The position numbers were made by a program, and so were the translations under genes. Positions 23,436-31,735 of a stretch of 32,082 nucleotides of DNA are shown here, one piece after another (the first letter of the stretch is position 1; each line of letters starts with the position of its first letter). The notes below the pieces were generated by a model. That model was not told where the DNA came from and made no database searches. It worked only from the letters and a program-made list of their open reading frames with translations. Origin of the DNA: Cellulosimicrobium composti. Its GTDB lineage: Bacteria > Actinomycetota > Actinomycetes > Actinomycetales > Cellulomonadaceae. The stretch lies in the NCBI RefSeq assembly GCF_009711085.1, contig NZ_WMKA01000044.1, positions 1 to 32,082 of the forward strand, written 5' to 3'.

Positions 23436-24749
23436 TCAGGCGCTCGCGGAGCGCCGCGCCTCGTCGAGGACGTACCGCTCGACGTCGCGCACGACCGCCT
23501 CCGCGGTCGCGTCGTCCACGCGCGCCGTGTCGGTCGTCAGCACGACGTCCACGCCGCCGTCCGGGGCGTCGACGAGGTGCAGCGTGAGCGTGACCCCGCC
23601 CTGCTCGTCCGCCGCGTCGGCCCGCGCGAGGCGGCGCGACCGCGTCGGCCGCGCGCGCAGCGTCCGGTCGGGGCCGGTGCCGCGCCGGTCGTTGTACCAG
23701 CACGTGCCGTCGTGCGCGGTCGCCGGGTCCGCGGCGGCGTCGCGCACGAGACGGTCCTTGTCGTAGTACGCGGAGCGGTACGCCGTCATCGCGGACCGCC
23801 ACACGCGCGTGCCCACGTCCGCGAAGGGGGCGTCGAGCCCGTCGACGTGGAGCAGGCCCTCCATCGCCGTCGTCACGACGGCCTCCGCGAGCGCCGGGCG
23901 GAAGCGGTTGCTCACCATGACCTGGAGCACGAGGTCGTCCCGGCCCGCGGCCGCGGCGAGCGCGCGGCACGACGCCGCGAGCAGCACCGCGGACGCGCTC
24001 GTGCGCCAGCGCGCCGCGACCCGCTCGGCGGCCGGCCCCAGGCGCCGCGAGCGCAGCACGGTCTGCCGGTACCGGGCCCGCGACGCGTCCGGCCCGACGC
24101 GCGGGAACACCTCCCGGGGCGCGGCCCGCATGGTGCGCAGCGTGCGCGCGCGGGCCGCGGCGTCGTGCCGGCGCCCTTCGTCCGACGCCTGCCACGCCGC
24201 CTCGTCGAGCGGCGTCCACGCGGCGCGCTCGGGCAGCGGCGCCCCCGCGGCGAGGGCCGTGAGGTCGGCGTCGAGGACGGGCAGGCCCCAGCCGTCGAGC
24301 GCGGTGTGCGCGACGACGAGCACGGTGTGGTGCACGGCACCGTCCACCGTGACGAGGCCCGCGCGCACCGGCAGCTCCGCCGCGTAGTCGAACGCGCGGC
24401 CCCACAGCTCCTCCCGCAGCCGCTCGCCGCGCGCGACTGCGTCCGCGGGCCCGTCCGCTCGCTCCTCGACGACCTCGACCGTGCCCGCTGCGCACAGCTC
24501 CTGCGTGTAGCCGTCGCCGTCCGGGCGGATCAGCGTCCGCAGCGAGTCGTGCCGCTCGACGAGCGCGCGCACGACCGCGAGCGCCGCGTCCGCGGCCACG
24601 GGCCGGTCGAGCGGCCCGCCCCACACGAGGTTGAACTGGTGGTCCAGGGGCTCGAGCGCGGCGAGCGCCCGGCGGATCGCCGTCTGGCCCCACGTCGCCG
24701 GGCCGGCGCCCGCGCGCCCCCGGACCTCGACCCGGCGCACGACCCTCAT
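23436..24749 (-). CDS. Stand-alone condensation-domain protein (NRPS type)
   Basis: The 437-residue product is one chloramphenicol-acetyltransferase-like condensation fold: N-terminal TWGQTAIRRAL and QFNLVWGG, the ERHDSLRT acceptor-side motif, the active-site loop, and late DKDRLVRD and CWYNDRRG segments. The HHxxxDG motif reads AHTALDG (Ala147, His148, Asp152, Gly153). The second, catalytic His and the DG are kept; the first His is lost. Free-standing condensation proteins join acyl or amino groups from a carrier protein to an acceptor, forming amides or esters. No adenylation or carrier domain is attached. Its ATG overlaps the TGA of the phosphopantetheinyl transferase (ATGA), and it is the last gene of the operon. 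Confidence 0.85.
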   Translation of the reverse strand: MRVVRRVEVRGRAGAGPATWGQTAIRRALAALEPLDHQFNLVWGGPLDRPVAADAALAVVRALVERHDSLRTLIRPDGDGYTQELCAAGTVEVVEERADGPADAVARGERLREELWGRAFDYAAELPVRAGLVTVDGAVHHTVLVVAHTALDGWGLPVLDADLTALAAGAPLPERAAWTPLDEAAWQASDEGRRHDAAARARTLRTMRAAPREVFPRVGPDASRARYRQTVLRSRRLGPAAERVAARWRTSASAVLLAASCRALAAAAGRDDLVLQVMVSNRFRPALAEAVVTTAMEGLLHVDGLDAPFADVGTRVWRSAMTAYRSAYYDKDRLVRDAAADPATAHDGTCWYNDRRGTGPDRTLRARPTRSRRLARADAADEQGGVTLTLHLVDAPDGGVDVVLTTDTARVDDATAEAVVRDVERYVLDEARRSASA

Positions 24750-25552
24750 CGCACCGCCCCCGCCCCGGCGAGGCCGTCGGTCCCGGCTCGCCCCGTCGCG
24801 CCCGCGTGCCGCACGACGACCGCGTGCGGACGGGGTCCGGGCGTCGCGCACGCCGCGACGGCGCCCGCGGGCGCCGGAACGTCGCCGACCCACCACTCCT
24901 GCCCGCGCCACGGCCCCTCCGCGGCGCGCACGAGCCCGGGCGCGCGCACGTCGAGGCCGAGCACGTCGAGCAGGCGGCCCCCGACCGCCTTGGCGCACGC
25001 CTCGAGGCGCGCGAGCCGCTGCCACGCGTCCCCGTGCCCGCCGCGCCCGGCCACGAGGAACCGCGCGGCGAGGCGGCGCACGTCCACGCGCGGGTCGCGC
25101 ACCTGGACGTCGACGCCCACGTCGACCGGGGCGAGCGCGACGAGCGCGTGGTCGCCGCTGCGGCTGAGGTTCCACCGCTGCCCGACGACGGGCCCCGGCC
25201 GCCCGTGACGGCCCACCTCCCAGCGCACGTCGGCCGGGCGCAGCCCGGTGGCCGCCGCGAGCAGCTCCCGCGCGGCGACGTGCGCGCGCACGTACCGGGC
25301 GGCGTCGGCGTCCGACGCGAGGCGCAGCGCGCGGGTGCGCTCGTCCGGTCCGAGCACCGCGCCCCCGAGCCGCGCGACGAGCGCCTCCCGGCCGCGCGCG
25401 GACTGCTGCCCGACTGCGCGCCACGTCCGGTGCACGGCGTGCGGCGCGGTGTCGACGAGCCATGCCTCGACCACGACGCCGGTCTCGGCCGGCCCCCCGG
25501 ACGCGACCGGCACCCCGGACGCGACCGGCGCCCCGACGGGGACGGCGGTCAT
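24746..25552 (-). CDS. Divergent Sfp-type 4'-phosphopantetheinyl transferase
   Basis: The 268-residue product should attach the phosphopantetheine arm of CoA to carrier proteins. Recognisable elements are RYVRAHVAARELLAAATG and RPADVRWEVGRHGRPGP (the usual RWxxGxxGKP region), WNLSRSGDHALVAL, GVDVQ (Asp148) and WQRLARLEACAKAVGG (Glu184, Lys188). The second acidic residue of the GxDxE motif is Gln150 here. Since this position helps bind magnesium in Sfp-type enzymes, activity needs checking, although some PPTases use other residues. Its ATG overlaps the HAD gene's stop (ATGA). The context implies that it activates a carrier protein encoded beyond the window. Confidence 0.82.
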   Translation of the reverse strand: MTAVPVGAPVASGVPVASGGPAETGVVVEAWLVDTAPHAVHRTWRAVGQQSARGREALVARLGGAVLGPDERTRALRLASDADAARYVRAHVAARELLAAATGLRPADVRWEVGRHGRPGPVVGQRWNLSRSGDHALVALAPVDVGVDVQVRDPRVDVRRLAARFLVAGRGGHGDAWQRLARLEACAKAVGGRLLDVLGLDVRAPGLVRAAEGPWRGQEWWVGDVPAPAGAVAACATPGPRPHAVVVRHAGATGRAGTDGLAGAGAVR

Positions 25553-26268
25553 GCGACGACCTCCCGCAGGTCGCGGGCGGTCCCGGACGCCGGTGTCGCG
25601 GCGGGTGCCACGACGACCTCGACCTCGTGCCCACGGGACCGCGCGGACACCGGCCGCAGGTCGGCGACGCGGTGGTGCGCCGTCGGCACGCGCTCGGGGC
25701 CGACGCCGAGCACGGTCGCGCCCGCGGAGCGCCCGGCCGCGACGCCCGCGGCCGAGTCCTCCAGGACGAGGCAGCGCCGCGGGTCGGCGCGCAGCAGCCG
25801 CGCGCCGGCGTGGAACCCCGCGGGGTCCGGCTTGCCGCGCACCACGTCCTCCGCGCACACGAGCCGCCGCGGGACCGGCAGGCCCGCCGCGGCGAGGCGC
25901 GCGAGCGCGACCTCCCGCGCCGCCGAGGTCACGACCGCCCACACCCGCGGGGCGAGCGCGTCGAGGAGTGCGGCGGCGCCCGGCACGGCGACGACGTCCT
26001 CGGTGTCGTCGCACGAGAGACGGTGCAGCCACGCGACCTCGCGCGCGACGTCGGCACCGGGGGCCACGAGACGGACGACCTCGACGTCGCGCCGCCCGTG
26101 CGACGCCGCGACGACGGTCGCGCCGTCGAGACCGTGCCGCGCCGCCCAGGCGTGGGTGTGCCGCTCGATCGCCGCGGCCGAGTCGACGAGCGTCCCGTCG
26201 AGGTCGAGCAGGAGCGCGTCGCCGCGCCACGTCCACGCGCGGCCCGGACGGTCCACCGGCCCGCTCAC
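25549..26268 (-). CDS. HAD-superfamily phosphatase
   Basis: The 239-residue hydrolase starts at GTG 26268, which overlaps the preceding stop (GTGA). All four HAD motifs are visible: LLLDLDGTLVDS (nucleophile Asp22, Asp24), VVTSAA (motif II), GKPDPAGF (motif III lysine) and LVLEDSAAGV (motif IV). The cap lies between the first two motifs, as in the beta-phosphoglucomutase/sugar-phosphatase subfamily. It probably dephosphorylates a small phosphorylated intermediate; next to a glycosyltransferase-like gene a sugar phosphate is plausible but unproven. The last 50 residues are less conserved. Confidence 0.88.
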   Translation of the reverse strand: MSGPVDRPGRAWTWRGDALLLDLDGTLVDSAAAIERHTHAWAARHGLDGATVVAASHGRRDVEVVRLVAPGADVAREVAWLHRLSCDDTEDVVAVPGAAALLDALAPRVWAVVTSAAREVALARLAAAGLPVPRRLVCAEDVVRGKPDPAGFHAGARLLRADPRRCLVLEDSAAGVAAGRSAGATVLGVGPERVPTAHHRVADLRPVSARSRGHEVEVVVAPAATPASGTARDLREVVA

Positions 26269-28127
26269 AGCAGCTCCGCCGCGCGCGCGAGCCGCGCCGC
26301 GGCGTGCTCGTCGGCGTACCGCTGCACGGGACCCGTCGCGTGCTGGAGGCCGAGCGCCGCGGGGCTCGGCACCCCGAGCCGGTCACCCGCCGCGCGGACG
26401 ACGACGGGCAGCACGCGCGGGTCGCTGCGCGTCCCGTCACCGTGCGCGAGCGCGACGACGAGGTCCGCGGCGGGGCCGGTGCCGCGCGCGGGGTCCGCGC
26501 CGCGGTCCGCCGCGTCGCGCGACGCCCACATCCCGCGCGAGAGGTACCGGCCGCCGGGCTCCACGCCGAGCAGCCCGCGCGGCTCGACGACCTCGCACGC
26601 GAGGACCTCGACCGTCGCGACGTCGCCGTCCGCGTCGAGGTCGGCCTGCGCGGTGAGCCGCGGCGCGGCGCCCGCAGCCCGTGCGCCGCACGCGGGGCAG
26701 TCGTGCGCGACGACGCGCAGCGGCACCGCCGGCCCCGCCGCCCGGCACACCGCCTCGGCGTCACGTTCGGCGAGGAGTCGCGCCGCCGCGAGCGCGGTGT
26801 CACCTCCCGGGCCGACGTGACCGACCCCCCGCTCCTTCACGTGCATTGCCGTGTGCGGGCCCGCCGCGCGCCCGCCCTCCACCGCCGGAGTACCCGGGAC
26901 CGGGCGACCAGGGACCGGGCGAGCGGCCGGGTCCCTGCGCGTCTCGCCCCCGGCGAGCGCGTCGAGCCCGAACGCGACGAGCTCGTCGAGCGGGCCGTCG
27001 GGGCGGTCGACGGGCAGGAGGCCGGACAGCACCCACGTCCGGACCGCGGCCGCGCGGTGGGCGAGCGCCGCGGGTCCGGCGGGCTCGGGCCAGGCCGTGC
27101 GCGCGACGTCGAACCCCAGGAGCCAGCACGCCGCGCCGAGCTCGGTGAGCGCGTCGCGCGGGACGGCCGCGAGATCGGGCGACGCCGCCGCGACGAGGGC
27201 CGCGACGTCGCGCCCGACGACGGCCGGGTCCGCGCCGAGCCACCACGCCCACGCGTCCCAGCCCCAGCCGAACGGGTGCTCCAGGGGCTCGCCGGCGTGG
27301 GGCCGCAGCACGCGCAGGGTGCAGCGCGACCGGTCCAGCGTCACCGCGACGGGGCGCGCGGTGGCGGGGGTCCGGGCGGGCGCGCGGTCGAGCCCGGGCC
27401 GGTCCCACGCGTCGGGGTCGACGGCGTCTCCCGCGGGGACGGTCGCGTGCCGTGCGCCGTGCGCGTCGTTGCCCGCGAGGCTCGGCCCGTCGCCGTGCTC
27501 CAGGAGGTGCGGGAGCGTCGCGACGACGGGGTAGCCCGCGCGCGCGCAGAACGTCACGACGGCCTCGTCGTCGTCGCGCTCGTCGTCCGGGACGGCCGCG
27601 AGGTGCGCGGCGAGGCGGAGCGCGCCGTCCGCGGGGAGCACGAGGCCGAGCGTCGGCACCCATTCGTCGTGCCCGAGCGGCGCCCACGCCTGCCCGGCCG
27701 CGGCGGCGGCGCGCACGAGGTACGCGTTGCGGGGGCTGTTCCAGTTCGAGTAGAGCGCGACGGCGTGCCGGGGGCGGGCCCGGACCGCGCGGCGCACGAG
27801 GTCGGCGAACCCGGGGACGGGCGTGACGTCGTCCTGCAGCACGAGGTGGTGCGTGGCACCCGGTGCGACGGCGGCCCACGCGCGCTTCGCGGTGCGCAGC
27901 GGGCTGGGCGGGCCGTCCGGGTCGGGGTCCTCGACGACGCGCACGTCGAGCGGCGCGCACGCCCGGACGAGGGCCGAGACGTCACCGCGCGCGGGGTGGT
28001 GCATGACGACGACGCTCAGCACCGGCTCGCGCGCGTCCGCGCCGGTCGCGCCGCCGCGCGCCACGCCGGGCCGCGCGGTCGCCTCCGGGCCGTCGTGGGC
28101 CGTGACCGGCGCGCCGGGGGCGGTCAC
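26265..28127 (-). CDS. Multidomain protein with GT-A-like N-terminus, function unknown
   Basis: GTG 28127 overlaps the MATE stop (GTGA) and gives 620 residues. Residues about 25-230 look like a GT-A glycosyltransferase: LSVVVMHHPARGDVSALVRA, HHLVLQDDVTPVPGF (Asp99-Asp100 as the metal/nucleotide-sugar site), ALYSNWNSPRNAYLV and the closing LPHLLEHGDGPSLAGND, in the style of GT25-like proteins. A middle region (about 245-400) is rich in Trp and Ala (HPFGWGWDAWAWWLG) and unassigned. The third part (about 430-620) has DCPACG (Cys477, Cys480), which could bind a metal, and is also unassigned. I do not recognise the whole architecture. In context it may glycosylate or otherwise tailor the product exported by the MATE protein. 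Confidence 0.7.
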   Translation of the reverse strand: MTAPGAPVTAHDGPEATARPGVARGGATGADAREPVLSVVVMHHPARGDVSALVRACAPLDVRVVEDPDPDGPPSPLRTAKRAWAAVAPGATHHLVLQDDVTPVPGFADLVRRAVRARPRHAVALYSNWNSPRNAYLVRAAAAAGQAWAPLGHDEWVPTLGLVLPADGALRLAAHLAAVPDDERDDDEAVVTFCARAGYPVVATLPHLLEHGDGPSLAGNDAHGARHATVPAGDAVDPDAWDRPGLDRAPARTPATARPVAVTLDRSRCTLRVLRPHAGEPLEHPFGWGWDAWAWWLGADPAVVGRDVAALVAAASPDLAAVPRDALTELGAACWLLGFDVARTAWPEPAGPAALAHRAAAVRTWVLSGLLPVDRPDGPLDELVAFGLDALAGGETRRDPAARPVPGRPVPGTPAVEGGRAAGPHTAMHVKERGVGHVGPGGDTALAAARLLAERDAEAVCRAAGPAVPLRVVAHDCPACGARAAGAAPRLTAQADLDADGDVATVEVLACEVVEPRGLLGVEPGGRYLSRGMWASRDAADRGADPARGTGPAADLVVALAHGDGTRSDPRVLPVVVRAAGDRLGVPSPAALGLQHATGPVQRYADEHAAARLARAAELL

Positions 28128-29812
28128 GGCGCGACCTCCGCGACCGGGTCGCCCGCCGTGACGCGCGCGCCCGCCGCCCGCCGCCGGACCAGGCGCACGG
28201 CGAGCGGCAGCATGACGGCGAGCCCGACGACGTTCGTCACCGCGATCGTCGTGTACAGCGCGACGGGTCCCCCACCGGTGCGGGCGAGCACCCCGCCGAC
28301 GCCGAGCGAGACCGCGTGGTAGAGCACGTTGAGCGTCACGGCGACGCGCCCGTACCCGAGCTGCTCGAGGAGCGTGAGGAGGTAGAGCACGAGGCCGACG
28401 CCCGCGTACGACGGGCCGACCACGCGCAGGTAGAGCGCGGCCTGCGCCGCGACGTCCGGGTCCGCCGCGAGCCGGCCCGCGACGAACGGCGCCGTGACGA
28501 GCACGAGCACCCCGACGACGACGTACACGCCCGCGACGACGACCGTCCCCGCGCGCAGCGTGCGCGGCAGGAGCCCGAGGTCGCCCGCGCCCCACTGCTG
28601 GTTCATGACGATGCTCACCGCGGCGGCGAGGCCGATCGCGGGCACGACGACGAGCGTCTGGACCGTCGCCGCGCCGCCGAAGCCCGCGACGACGGCGGTG
28701 CCCGACGGCCCGAGCAGCCACACCATGACGAGGTTGGTCACGGTGAGCAGGAGGTAGGACAGGCCGACGGGGAGCCCGACGCCGAGGAGCAGCCCGCGCA
28801 CGTCGACGAGCCCGGGTGCGGGGTCGTGCGGCGGGTCGTCCGACACCCCGCGCACGGGGGCGTCGGGGGCAGGCACCTGCCTGGCCTCACGGGCCGGTGC
28901 GTCGGTCACCGCCGCGACCGGCGGCGCCGGAGCGGTCGCCGACGCGGCGGACGGCGGGGGCGCGGGCGTCGTGAGCGACCGTGCGGGCAGCGCGCGGAGC
29001 ACCCGGCGCCATCCTGCGGCGAGGCGCCGCGGCGCGGGGTGGTGGCGCAGCGCCAGCACGCGTCGCAGGCCGGGCACGCGCCCGGGCGGCGGGAGGAGGC
29101 GCGCACGCACGAGCAGGGCCCACGCGACGACCGCGCCGACGAGCGTCGAGCCCGCGATCGCGAGCGGCACCGCGAGCACGCCGACCCCGCCCACGAGGCC
29201 GACGAGCCACACGCCGAGCACCTGGAGCCCCGCGACGAGCAGGGCGACCGTCGCCGACGCGCCCGTGCGACCCCACCCGCGCAGCGCGGCCGCGGCGACC
29301 GCCGTCGGGACCGACAGGACGCTCGCGAGCACGGTCCAGCGCGCGAACGTCACGAACTGCGCGACGAGCGGCTCCGGCACCGCCAGCATCGCGGCGAGCG
29401 CCGGGGCGACCGCGACGACGAGCAGCGCGACCGTCCCGAGCACGAGGGCGCCCGCGGCGGCGAACCGGCCCAGCAGCGCCGCCGTCGCGGACGCGGGAAG
29501 GCCGCCCCGTGCGTCGTCGCGCTCCGCGTCGTCGCCGCGCGACCCGTGCAGACGCGCGAAGCCCACCTGCGTCGAGACGTCGAGGCCCTCCTGGACGGCG
29601 AGCACGAGGAACGTCACGGGGATGAAGAGCGCGCGCACGTACAGCGCGTCGTCGCCCATGTGACCGAGCAGCGCCGCGACGACGAGCTGGGCCGTCGCAC
29701 CGATGACGAGCGCGGCGCAGATCGGCCCGGCGAGGCGCACGACCCTGCGGCGCAGCGCGCCGACGGTCGGCTCGACCGGCGCGGGGGCCGCGTCGTCAGA
29801 CGAGCTCGGCAT
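28124..29812 (-). CDS. MATE-family multidrug/metabolite exporter
   Basis: The 562-residue transporter has two bundles of about six helices each. The first contains LAGPICAALVIGATAQLVVA and DALYVRALFIPVTFLVLAVQ; the second contains PVGLSYLLLTVTNLVMVWLL and AVSIVMNQQWGAGDLGL, typical of MATE proteins, which use proton or sodium gradients. A long polar, Pro/Ala-rich linker (about 255-335) between halves makes it longer than the usual 450 residues. Its start overlaps the dehydrogenase stop by 17 bp, so it is part of the operon, and it most likely exports the operon's product. Confidence 0.9.
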   Translation of the reverse strand: MPSSSDDAAPAPVEPTVGALRRRVVRLAGPICAALVIGATAQLVVAALLGHMGDDALYVRALFIPVTFLVLAVQEGLDVSTQVGFARLHGSRGDDAERDDARGGLPASATAALLGRFAAAGALVLGTVALLVVAVAPALAAMLAVPEPLVAQFVTFARWTVLASVLSVPTAVAAAALRGWGRTGASATVALLVAGLQVLGVWLVGLVGGVGVLAVPLAIAGSTLVGAVVAWALLVRARLLPPPGRVPGLRRVLALRHHPAPRRLAAGWRRVLRALPARSLTTPAPPPSAASATAPAPPVAAVTDAPAREARQVPAPDAPVRGVSDDPPHDPAPGLVDVRGLLLGVGLPVGLSYLLLTVTNLVMVWLLGPSGTAVVAGFGGAATVQTLVVVPAIGLAAAVSIVMNQQWGAGDLGLLPRTLRAGTVVVAGVYVVVGVLVLVTAPFVAGRLAADPDVAAQAALYLRVVGPSYAGVGLVLYLLTLLEQLGYGRVAVTLNVLYHAVSLGVGGVLARTGGGPVALYTTIAVTNVVGLAVMLPLAVRLVRRRAAGARVTAGDPVAEVAP

Positions 29813-30977
29813 GCCGTGCCCTGCCCTGCAGCCAGCCCTGAGCGAGCGTGAGGCGCTGCACGGTCCGCGTGCCCTCCATCATCTCGAGGCCGGGCACGTC
29901 GCGGACGAGCTTGTCGAGGTACGGGTGCTCCCATCGCGCGCCGGGGCCGAGCAGCGGGGGCACGGCGTGCGTGACCTCCTCCGCGAGGTCCAGGGCCGTG
30001 GCCTTGGCCGCCGCGGGCAGGGTCCCGTCCGCCGGGTCGGCGTCCGCCGCGCGCGCCGCCTGGAGCACGAGGGCGCGCGCGGCGTGCAGGCGGTCCTCGA
30101 ACGTCGCGAGGCGCCAGCGCTCGTCCGCGGTGAACGACGAGCGCTCGGCGCGCACGTAGTCGAGCGCCGCCCGGGTCACGCCCACCGCGAGCGACGCGAC
30201 GACCGGGCGGAGACGGTTGAACGTGCGGACCGCCCCGAGCAGCCCCCGGCGCGACGGCGACAGGTGCCGCCCGAGCGTGTCGTGCGGGAGCAGGGGCACG
30301 TCGCGCAGCCGCACCTCGCCGAGCTGGACGGCGCGCATGCCCGTCGTGGAGAGCGGGGCGGCGTCGAAGCCCGGCCGGTCGGTGTCCACGAGGTGCACGC
30401 CGACGCCGAGCGGCCCGGGCCGGTGCCGCGCGAACACGACGCCGAGGCTCGCGCGCGCGACGTTCCCCACGTACTTCTTATGGCCGCGCAGGACCGGGCC
30501 GACCGCGCCGCCGTCCGCCGGGTCCGGCCCGCCGTCGGCGACCGCCGTCTCGAGCGCCGCGGCGTCCGAGCCGCGGTCGGGCTCGGTGAGGCCGAAGAAC
30601 GTCCACGTGCGCGGCTGCGCGACGCGCTCGTAGAACCGGTCGCGCTGCTCGTCGTCCGCGAGGTCGTCCACGACGACGCCGGACATGGACGGTCCCGGCG
30701 CGCCCACGACGACGGACGCGTCCCCCCACGCGAGCGTCTCGGCCACGACGACGCGCTCGACGCACGTGCGCACGTGCACGGGCACGCCCCGCACCCGCAG
30801 CGGGTCGTCGAGGTAGCCGGGCGGGAACCCGCCGAGCTCGCGGTACGGCAGGACGCCCGAGTCGAGGAGCGTGTGCAGGGCCCCGGGGTCGGCGTCGATC
30901 GCGAGCGCGTGCGCGCGCAGCGCCGCGCCGACGGGGCGCAGGTGGTCGCGCAGGGCGTCGAGGTCGACCGTGCTCAT
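29796..30977 (-). CDS. Acyl-CoA dehydrogenase family protein
   Basis: The 393-residue flavoprotein starts at ATG 30977 (overlapping the preceding stop as ATGA), with GGGAGGAG upstream. It contains TWTFFGLTEPDRGSDAAALE (the FAD/substrate motif near 130-150), the beta-domain segment LRGHKKYVGNVARASLGVVF and a C-terminal helical domain ending GLEMMEGTRTVQRLTLAQG. Glu368 in MEGT is at the usual catalytic-base position. Such enzymes remove two hydrogens from acyl thioesters. In biosynthetic operons they often act on carrier-protein-bound acyl or aminoacyl groups, which fits the PPTase nearby. Confidence 0.9.
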   Translation of the reverse strand: MSTVDLDALRDHLRPVGAALRAHALAIDADPGALHTLLDSGVLPYRELGGFPPGYLDDPLRVRGVPVHVRTCVERVVVAETLAWGDASVVVGAPGPSMSGVVVDDLADDEQRDRFYERVAQPRTWTFFGLTEPDRGSDAAALETAVADGGPDPADGGAVGPVLRGHKKYVGNVARASLGVVFARHRPGPLGVGVHLVDTDRPGFDAAPLSTTGMRAVQLGEVRLRDVPLLPHDTLGRHLSPSRRGLLGAVRTFNRLRPVVASLAVGVTRAALDYVRAERSSFTADERWRLATFEDRLHAARALVLQAARAADADPADGTLPAAAKATALDLAEEVTHAVPPLLGPGARWEHPYLDKLVRDVPGLEMMEGTRTVQRLTLAQGWLQGRARHAELV

Positions 30978-31735
30978 GCGTGCTGCTCCTCCCGGCCGCC
31001 GGCGGGGCCGGTCGGCAGCGTGCCGCTCGCGTGACCGAGCAGGTCGATCGTGCGCGCGAGGCGCGCGGCCTCGCCGTCCACGTACCCCGACGCGCCGAAC
31101 AGGTTGTGGACGGCGCGCGAGGACCGGTCGAGCACCGCGGTGACGCGCGCGAGCGTCGCCGCCGGGACGGGCGCGGCCCGTCCCGCGGCGGGGCGCCCGA
31201 GGAGCGACTGCGCCTCGAGGTGCGCGAGCGCGGCGTCCGCGAGGACGAGACGGACCGGGGCGAGGTTCACGGTCGTCGTGCCGCCGACGCTCCGGCCCCG
31301 CAGCCGCTCGACGGCCTGCTCGGTCAGCCGCTCGCACAGGCCCGTCCGGACCCACGCGACGCCGACGCGCCACGCGGCGTCCGCGACGCGCACCGCGTCG
31401 TCGGCCGCGGGTGGCTCGCCGTCCACCGTCGACGCGCCGTCGGCCGCAGCCGCGCCGGGTCGCGCCGCGCGCCACACGACGAGCGCGCCGTCGTCCGACG
31501 CCACCACGCCAACGCGCGCCGCCCCGGCGGGGGGCGGGACGTCGTCGGGCAGCAGGACGCACTCCCCGGGCAGCGCCGCGACCGGGTGCAGGGCGGCGAG
31601 CGCCGTGAGCGCCGCGACGACGCCGTGCTCGCGCGCCACGTCCCGCAGCTCGGCGGGGCTCGCCACCGCGTCCGGGTCGACAGGACCGCGCGACGTCCGC
31701 GGGTCCGTCCGGGCGGCCAGGACGTCCGTGCTCAC
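30974..31735 (-). CDS. Acyl-CoA-dehydrogenase-like C-terminal half protein
   Basis: GTG 31735 overlaps the preceding stop (GTGA), giving 253 residues. The C-terminal part (about 110-245) looks like the four-helix domain of acyl-CoA dehydrogenases: AAWRVGVAWVRTGLCERLTE, LVLADAALAHLEAQSLLG and SSRAVHNLFGASGYVDGEAA. The N-terminal FAD-binding domain and the TEPDxGSD motif are missing, and no clear catalytic Glu is visible. It may form a heteromer with the full-length dehydrogenase next to it, since split dehydrogenase pairs are known in some pathways, or bind without catalysing. Confidence 0.7.
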   Translation of the reverse strand: MSTDVLAARTDPRTSRGPVDPDAVASPAELRDVAREHGVVAALTALAALHPVAALPGECVLLPDDVPPPAGAARVGVVASDDGALVVWRAARPGAAAADGASTVDGEPPAADDAVRVADAAWRVGVAWVRTGLCERLTEQAVERLRGRSVGGTTTVNLAPVRLVLADAALAHLEAQSLLGRPAAGRAAPVPAATLARVTAVLDRSSRAVHNLFGASGYVDGEAARLARTIDLLGHASGTLPTGPAGGREEQHA

